In this document: positions 5,425 through 9,100 of the stretch, piece after piece
Layout: each line of letters opens with the position of its first letter
Numbering within the stretch: position 1 is the first letter of the stretch
DNA from: Candidatus Buchananbacteria bacterium
GTDB taxonomy: Bacteria; Patescibacteriota; Patescibacteriia; CAIXNZ01
Reading direction: 5' to 3'
DNA length: 9,100 nucleotides
Assembly (NCBI GenBank): GCA_030592165.1
Contig: JAUVKC010000036.1
Coordinates: forward strand, 1 to 9,100
Notes under the pieces: generated by a model
The model's input: only the letters and a program-made list of their open reading frames with translations
Database searches by the model: none
Told to the model about the DNA's origin: nothing
Made by a program: the position numbers and the translations under genes

Positions 5425-7218
5425 TTATAGTGCGTCTGGCACAACATGATAATAATTAAGAATAAATTTTGCTATTCGACTAAACAAAGGCGCTGTTGTA
5501 ACTGAAGAAAAACTACCTCTTTTTGGATTTTCAAAACGTATTATCATCACAAATTTTGGATCTTTAATCGGACCATAACCAATAAAGGAATGGTTTGTTT
5601 TATTTGAGTAAACTCCGTGCTCAGCTATTTGAGCCGTACCGGTTTTTCCTGCCATATAATATCCTGGAACTGCAGCCGGTTTACCTTGTCCATTTTTTAC
5701 AACTGAAACAAGCATCCCTGTCAATAAAGTTGAAGTTTTTGATGATATAACTTGTTTCGGTCTTGGTCTGTCTGTTTTTTTAACAGATCCATCAGTGTAT
5801 CTTATTTCTTCAACTATAAAGGGTTTTACCATTTTACCACCATTAGCAATAGCAGAAAAAGCCTGAACCATTTGCAAAGGTGTCGCTGTAATACCTTGGC
5901 CAAAAGAACCTGTAGCAGCATAGATTTCGCCTTTTTTCTTTAATGAAGATATATTTCCGGCAACTTCAGTATCCATTTGAATACCAGTTTTTTCACCAAA
6001 ACCAAATTTTTCAACATATTTACGAAAATTACGTTTACCAATTTCTCGCACAGCAAATATCGTGCCTGTATTTAAAGATTTTTCTAAAACCTGAGTCATT
6101 GTATTTTTTCCATGAGCTTCTTTGTCAGCGTTTCTGATTGTAAATTCATCAATCTTCACAAACCCATCATCAATATATGTTGATTCAGGAGTAAGAATTC
6201 CCAAGTCTAAACCAGCAGCCATGGTGATAGGTTTAAAAATAGAACCAACTTCATAGGCTTCAAAAATTGATTTATTATTATAAGCTCCAATATGTTCCAC
6301 TTGATTATATTCATTTGGATCAAAATCAGGATAAGAACACATGGCTATTATTTCTCCGGTTTGTGGATCCATAACAATAGCAGCAGCACCTTCAGCTTCA
6401 ATAATCTCAGCATGTTCGTTTAATTTACTACAAACCTCATATTGAATCGTTTTATCCAAAGTCAAAACAACATCAGCACCGTCCTTAGCCCTAACAAATT
6501 CCTTATCACCAATTGAAATAATATTTCCGGTAATATCTGTCTCTGTTTTTATCTCACCTTGTTCCCCACCTAATTCTTCATTAAAATATCCCTCCAAACC
6601 ATACTGACCAAATCTACCCTCGTCACTGGCAAAACTAACAAAACCCAAAACATTAGCACCAATGTTTTTTTCCGGATAATATCTAAATGTTTCTTTGATT
6701 GAGCGAATACCTTTAAGATTCAATTGTTCAACTAGTAAGGTTTGAGATTCTTCAACTTTATGACGCAAAGGTTCGTAAGGATCATCTTTTTTTGATAATT
6801 TTGCAATAAGCTCATTATAAAAATTGTCTTGTTTCTCCTCATCTGGTTCCAAAATTGGTGTTAATTTTTCAGCGATCATTTCTGGTGATTGCTCTATAAA
6901 TTTTGGCTGAGCATAAATCAAATAATAATCCTTATTAATAGCTAAAGGATATAAATTTTCTTGTTTAATTAAAATAGCACTAGCCTTATCCTTTAGATAA
7001 ATAGCACCTCTTTCAGGAAAAAGTTTTTGATAAATCTCATGCTGATCAGAAGCTAAAGCATGATAAAAATCAAATTTAATAATTTGAAAATCAAAAAGCT
7101 TAGCAATTATCAAAATTGAACAAAATAAAAAAAACCAAGAAACAAAACGAAGTCTGGGTTCGATTTTTTTATCAAGCTTATATTTCTTCTTTTTTTTCCA
7201 ACGGGTTAAATCAATCAT
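5425..7218 (-). CDS. ftsI: Class B penicillin-binding protein, peptidoglycan transpeptidase (FtsI/PBP2 type)
   Basis: 597 aa. A short basic cytoplasmic tail (KKKKKYKLDKK) precedes one membrane anchor at about 24-47. The dimerisation/pedestal domain occupies about 50-250, including ERGAIY (69-74), GIRSIKETFRYYPEKN (170-185), VLGFVSF (190-196) and GLEGYFNEEL (207-216). The transpeptidase domain follows at about 275-590. It has all three active-site motifs: the nucleophile S326-IFK329, the S381-L-N383 triad and K525-T-G-T. Known role: D,D-transpeptidase cross-linking of peptidoglycan outside the membrane, working with an SEDS glycosyltransferase (FtsW/RodA). No PASTA repeats are present. The Mur ligase downstream supports the septal FtsI assignment over an elongation PBP2, but that choice is not firm. 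The start is ATG 7218, with the basic tail and TM directly after it. There is no Shine-Dalgarno; the leader is full of TTNGTA-type words. Confidence 0.93.
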   Translation of the reverse strand: MIDLTRWKKKKKYKLDKKIEPRLRFVSWFFLFCSILIIAKLFDFQIIKFDFYHALASDQHEIYQKLFPERGAIYLKDKASAILIKQENLYPLAINKDYYLIYAQPKFIEQSPEMIAEKLTPILEPDEEKQDNFYNELIAKLSKKDDPYEPLRHKVEESQTLLVEQLNLKGIRSIKETFRYYPEKNIGANVLGFVSFASDEGRFGQYGLEGYFNEELGGEQGEIKTETDITGNIISIGDKEFVRAKDGADVVLTLDKTIQYEVCSKLNEHAEIIEAEGAAAIVMDPQTGEIIAMCSYPDFDPNEYNQVEHIGAYNNKSIFEAYEVGSIFKPITMAAGLDLGILTPESTYIDDGFVKIDEFTIRNADKEAHGKNTMTQVLEKSLNTGTIFAVREIGKRNFRKYVEKFGFGEKTGIQMDTEVAGNISSLKKKGEIYAATGSFGQGITATPLQMVQAFSAIANGGKMVKPFIVEEIRYTDGSVKKTDRPRPKQVISSKTSTLLTGMLVSVVKNGQGKPAAVPGYYMAGKTGTAQIAEHGVYSNKTNHSFIGYGPIKDPKFVMIIRFENPKRGSFSSVTTAPLFSRIAKFILNYYHVVPDAL

Positions 7219-7220
7219 TA

Positions 7221-7256
7221 TTACAAATTTACAAATTAAATACGAATAATTACAAA
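7221..7256. repeat. TTACAAA/TACGAA word array before the PBP gene
   Basis: On the plus strand TTACAAA occurs at 7221, 7229 and 7250, and ATACGAA at 7240. Read on the minus strand these are TTTGTAA/TTCGTAT words, the same TTNGTA theme that flanks the GxxExxY gene. They occupy most of the 31-bp stretch between the small ORF's stop and the PBP ATG. Confidence 0.5.
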
Positions 7257-7294
7257 TCTGACACAGGTGAATAATTTTTCAAATATTTGAGCAT
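7250..7294 (-). CDS. Possible 14-codon leader ORF with a canonical Shine-Dalgarno
   Basis: ATG at 7294 encodes MLKYLKNYSPVSDL and stops at TAA (7250-7252). It is preceded at 9 nt by AAAGGAG (7304-7310), the only strong Shine-Dalgarno I find in the window. An in-frame ATG at 7303 directly follows the GGAG. A perfect 12-bp palindrome (TCAAATATTTGA, 7279-7290) lies inside it. It could be a translated leader controlling the PBP gene, the remnant of a lost gene, or chance. No family is recognisable. Confidence 0.3.
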   Translation of the reverse strand: MLKYLKNYSPVSDL

Positions 7295-7303
7295 TACTAT
7301 CAT

Positions 7304-7316
7304 CTCCTTTATTTTA
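7304..7316 (-). promoter_or_regulatory. Extended -10 (TGTTAAAAT) and Shine-Dalgarno region upstream of the PBP gene
   Basis: TAAAAT (7311-7316) is preceded by TG one base away, an extended -10. No proper -35 is seen; the spot falls in the T-rich tail of the preceding terminator. AAAGGAG (7304-7310) follows immediately. If transcription starts here the Shine-Dalgarno would be at the very 5' end of the RNA, so one of the two readings is probably wrong. Confidence 0.35.
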
Positions 7317-7330
7317 ACAGAAAATTGAAC

Positions 7331-7365
7331 AAATAAAAAATGACTCATTGAGCCATTTTTTATTT
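7331..7365 (-). terminator. Terminator after the queH / 109-aa / slipin unit
   Basis: A long stem runs from AAATAAAAAATG (7331-7342) paired with CATTTTTTATTT (7354-7365), through one A/C mismatch, into CTC/GAG at the top with a tiny loop. The T-run on the minus strand follows the GC-containing top of the stem. It is 10 bp after the slipin stop and would act in either direction. Confidence 0.8.
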
Positions 7366-7374
7366 TTATTGATA

Positions 7375-8124
7375 TTATGAGTTTTTCTTGTTGTAAGTTT
7401 CAAAAGCTCGAACAATTTCTAAAGGAATAGCATAAACTATGGTATTAGAATTATCAGAAGAAATATCATTTAACGAATTTAATGTTCTTAAATGTAAAGC
7501 ACCTGGTTTTTCAGTTAATATTGCTCCGGCCTTAGCTAAATTCTCAGCTGCAGCAACTTCACCCTGAGCTTTAATAATAACAGCTCTTCTTTCACGTTCA
7601 GCTTCAGCTTGTTTAGCCATTGTTCTTTTCATTTCTTCAGGCAAAACAATATCTTTTAATTCAACAGAATCGACTTTAATACCCCAAGGATCAGTTAAAG
7701 AATCAACAATATCCTTAATTCTTTTTGATACAGTATCTCTGTTTGTTAATAATTCATCCAATTCAACTTCACCTGCCACGTTTCTCATTGTTGTCTGAGC
7801 TAGTTGTGAAACAGCATAATAAAAATTCTCTACTTCAATAATTGCTTTTGACGCATCAGAAACTTTATAATAAATTACTGCGTTAATAGCACAAGAAACA
7901 TTATCTTTGGTAATAGCTTCTTGATTAGGAACATCAACGGCCTTGACTCTCATGTCAACTTTTTTCATTGATTGAAAAATTGGAATAACTAAACGCCACC
8001 CAGGACCTTTTGTGCCTGCATATCGTCCCATTGTAAACATAACACCACGCTGATACTGATTAATTTGTCTTAAAAAGCTTAAAAAAAGAATCAGTAAAAA
8101 AAATAAAACACCTACAAATTCCAT
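7375..8124 (-). CDS. Slipin (stomatin-like SPFH-domain membrane protein)
   Basis: 249 aa, the usual slipin length. Residues 1-18 form an N-terminal membrane hairpin or anchor (MEFVGVLFFLLILFLSFL). The SPFH/Band-7 core runs from about 22 to 180. It includes INQYQRGVMFTMGRYAG (21-37), GPGWRLVIPIFQ (40-51), DVPNQEAITKDNVSCAINAVIYYKV (64-88), TTMRNVAGEVELDELLTNRD (111-130) and WGIKVDSVELKDIVLPEEM (147-165). A Glu/Arg/Ala helix follows (AEAERERRAVIIKAQGE), then a short oligomerisation tail. Family knowledge: slipins form membrane-associated ring or cage oligomers in functional microdomains and are often encoded beside an NfeD-type partner or protease. No NfeD is visible within the window. The gene follows the 109-aa gene by 29 bp and ends the unit at a terminator. 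The exact role is unknown. Confidence 0.93.
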   Translation of the reverse strand: MEFVGVLFFLLILFLSFLRQINQYQRGVMFTMGRYAGTKGPGWRLVIPIFQSMKKVDMRVKAVDVPNQEAITKDNVSCAINAVIYYKVSDASKAIIEVENFYYAVSQLAQTTMRNVAGEVELDELLTNRDTVSKRIKDIVDSLTDPWGIKVDSVELKDIVLPEEMKRTMAKQAEAERERRAVIIKAQGEVAAAENLAKAGAILTEKPGALHLRTLNSLNDISSDNSNTIVYAIPLEIVRAFETYNKKNS

Positions 8125-8153
8125 AAATTTTTTTTATTATTTAATTTAAATTT

Positions 8154-8483
8154 TTATTCAAAAGAAGATGACTCCATTTCCACCCAATATTCTGTTGCTG
8201 GCTCCCATTTAAAAGCCAAAAAAGTTTTAACTTTTTCTGTTTCAGACAAGACATAATCAACCTTGGTTTCTTGTCCTGCTCTTTTGGAAAATTGAGTTTC
8301 TTTACCAACAACTAATGGTTTAACAATATATTCTAATTTTATTTTCCCTAAAGGACCTTCAAAAATTAATGTATCTTTGTAACCTCCACCATGAGATTCA
8401 GACACATCACTAATACTACTTTCAATAACTTCAAAGTTTTTATTAGTCATTTCTTTTATTTGTTCCCATTTTTCTTCGGTCAT
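8154..8483 (-). CDS. Uncharacterised 109-aa cytoplasmic protein
   Basis: I recognise no characterised family. There is no signal peptide, TM segment, Cys pair or nucleotide-binding motif. The N-terminal 30 residues look helical and acidic (MTEEKWEQIKEMTNKNFEV). After a Gly-rich turn (SHGGGYKD, 30-37) the rest alternates as beta strands: DTLIFEGPLGKIKLEYIVKPLVV (37-59), KVDYVLSETEKVKTFLAFKWE (74-94) and TEYWVEMES (97-105). That is consistent with a small beta-sheet domain. Its codons and base content match its neighbours, and it is placed between queH and the slipin gene with short gaps, so it is probably a real co-transcribed gene. ATG 8483 is preceded by a 14-bp tandem repeat instead of a Shine-Dalgarno. 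Confidence 0.75.
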   Translation of the reverse strand: MTEEKWEQIKEMTNKNFEVIESSISDVSESHGGGYKDTLIFEGPLGKIKLEYIVKPLVVGKETQFSKRAGQETKVDYVLSETEKVKTFLAFKWEPATEYWVEMESSSFE

Positions 8484-8486
8484 AGA

Positions 8487-8512
8487 ATAATTAACAATTT
8501 ATAATTAACAAT
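8487..8512. repeat. Two direct copies of a 12-bp AT-rich word before the 109-aa gene
   Basis: ATAATTAACAAT occurs at 8487-8498 and again, identical, at 8501-8512, separated by TT (period 14). It fills the space where a ribosome site would be expected. Confidence 0.8.
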
Positions 8513-8534
8513 GAACAAATACAGTTGTGCATTG

Positions 8535-9071
8535 TTATTTGCGTATTGAAAAAAGACAGCCACAGTACTCTTGTCGGTACAAATCCATTTGCTGAGATAA
8601 CCAATCATTAATTTGCGTACCAAAATTCTTCTTAAAATCTATAGCTAAAAACTTTACCTCAAATTTATTTTCTGCTTTTCTGGCAGCTTCCATGACTTTA
8701 AATGAATTCTTTTGTCTACCCGAGGTTAAGCTGGTAGTAAACCAATCAAAACCATTATCTTTGGCATATTTAGCAACATTACCTAACCGATAATTAAAAC
8801 ATAAATCACATCTTTGACCTCTTTCTGGTTCATGCTCATAGCCTTCAATCTGTTTAAACCACTCTTTTGAGGTATAATCAGCTTCAATATGTTTTATTTT
8901 TTTACGCTGGCAAAATTCTTTTACTTCAGCTAAACGCTTCAAATACTCTTCTTCAGGAAATATGTTTGGATTAAAATAATAGACAGTCAAATCATATCCC
9001 TGAGCTAACTTACTTATAATATAAATACTACACGGTGCACAACAAGTATGCAAGAGCAATTTTTCTTTCAT
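8535..9071 (-). CDS. queH: Epoxyqueuosine reductase QueH
   Basis: 178 aa from ATG 9071. An in-frame TTG at 9077 would add two residues but has no ribosome site, so the ATG is chosen. Known reaction: reduction of epoxyqueuosine to queuosine in tRNA, the last step of queuosine synthesis, done by QueH in organisms without the cobalamin-dependent QueG. The cysteine pattern of QueH (DUF208) is complete: LLLHTCCAPCS with Cys10, Cys11 and Cys14; RCDLCFNYRL with Cys88 and Cys91; EYCGCLFS with Cys170 and Cys172. The family motifs YYFNPNIFPEEEY (31-43), FTTSLTSGRQKN (111-122) and FKKNFG (146-151) are also present. Length is normal for the family. Substrate tRNAs (Tyr, His, Asn, Asp) are not in the window. 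The start overlaps the inner end of a probable dispersed repeat fragment at the right edge. Confidence 0.95.
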   Translation of the reverse strand: MKEKLLLHTCCAPCSIYIISKLAQGYDLTVYYFNPNIFPEEEYLKRLAEVKEFCQRKKIKHIEADYTSKEWFKQIEGYEHEPERGQRCDLCFNYRLGNVAKYAKDNGFDWFTTSLTSGRQKNSFKVMEAARKAENKFEVKFLAIDFKKNFGTQINDWLSQQMDLYRQEYCGCLFSIRK

Positions 9072-9075
9072 AATC

Positions 9076-9100
9076 AAGCTGTCATGGTGAGCTTAGTCGA
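9076..9100. repeat. Probable fragment of a dispersed intergenic repeat at the right edge
   Basis: AAGCT (9076-9080) and AGCTT (9090-9094) form an inverted repeat around GTCATGGTG, followed by AGTCGA up to the window end. On the minus strand this reads TCGACTAAGCTCACCATGA, which resembles the TCGACAAGCTCA(C/G)(C/G)ATGAC type of repeat scattered between genes in many environmental bacterial genomes (recalled, not searched). It is more GC-rich than the adjoining gaps. Confidence 0.4.

Noticed and set aside
5752..6137. Two plus-strand ORFs of 63-64 codons
   Set aside because: Both are antisense to the conserved transpeptidase domain of the PBP, with no start signals or recognisable products.

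Overview
The window is AT-rich. Every supported gene (ten complete or nearly complete CDSs, one partial CDS and one tRNA) lies on the minus strand, so the region is read from right (9100) to left (1). Short proteins, A/T-rich gaps and an almost total lack of Shine-Dalgarno sites point to a small-genome candidate-phylum bacterium (Patescibacteria/CPR, Parcubacteria-like). So do a GxxExxY gene in a cell-wall cluster, a Mur ligase lacking the usual N-terminal domain, and a tRNA without encoded CCA. The phylum call is inferred from gene content and style; no marker gene is present.

Layout in transcription order. (1) 9071-7375: queH (queuosine biosynthesis), a 109-aa protein of unknown function and a slipin/SPFH membrane protein, ending at a hairpin terminator (7331-7365). 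(2) 7316-3560: a cell-wall block. It has a short leader region with the window's only canonical Shine-Dalgarno and a 14-codon ORF, then a class B penicillin-binding protein (FtsI/PBP2 type), a GxxExxY protein, and a MurF-type ligase with its own good promoter. It closes in a two-hairpin structure. (3) 3468-3397: tRNA-Glu(CTC). (4) 3304-1463: an ECF-type sigma factor overlapping by 4 bp a three-TM membrane protein (probable anti-sigma factor), then a small secreted helical protein with a Met-rich tail, closed by a hairpin terminator. (5) 1390-1: a strong promoter driving an AbrB-type regulator and a periplasmic-adaptor (HlyD/MacA-like) efflux subunit that runs off the left edge.

How the genes fit together. 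The PBP and Mur ligase are a reduced dcw-like peptidoglycan cluster. The sigma / membrane protein / secreted protein trio has the architecture of an envelope-stress or metal-sensing circuit (compare CnrYXH and RpoE-RseA by layout, not by proven homology), and an export adaptor lies next door. The least ordinary features are that trio, the GxxExxY gene between inward-facing arrays of TTNGTA-like words inside the wall cluster, the nested-hairpin element beside the tRNA, and two promoters placed so that transcription would start at or next to the first base of the gene product.
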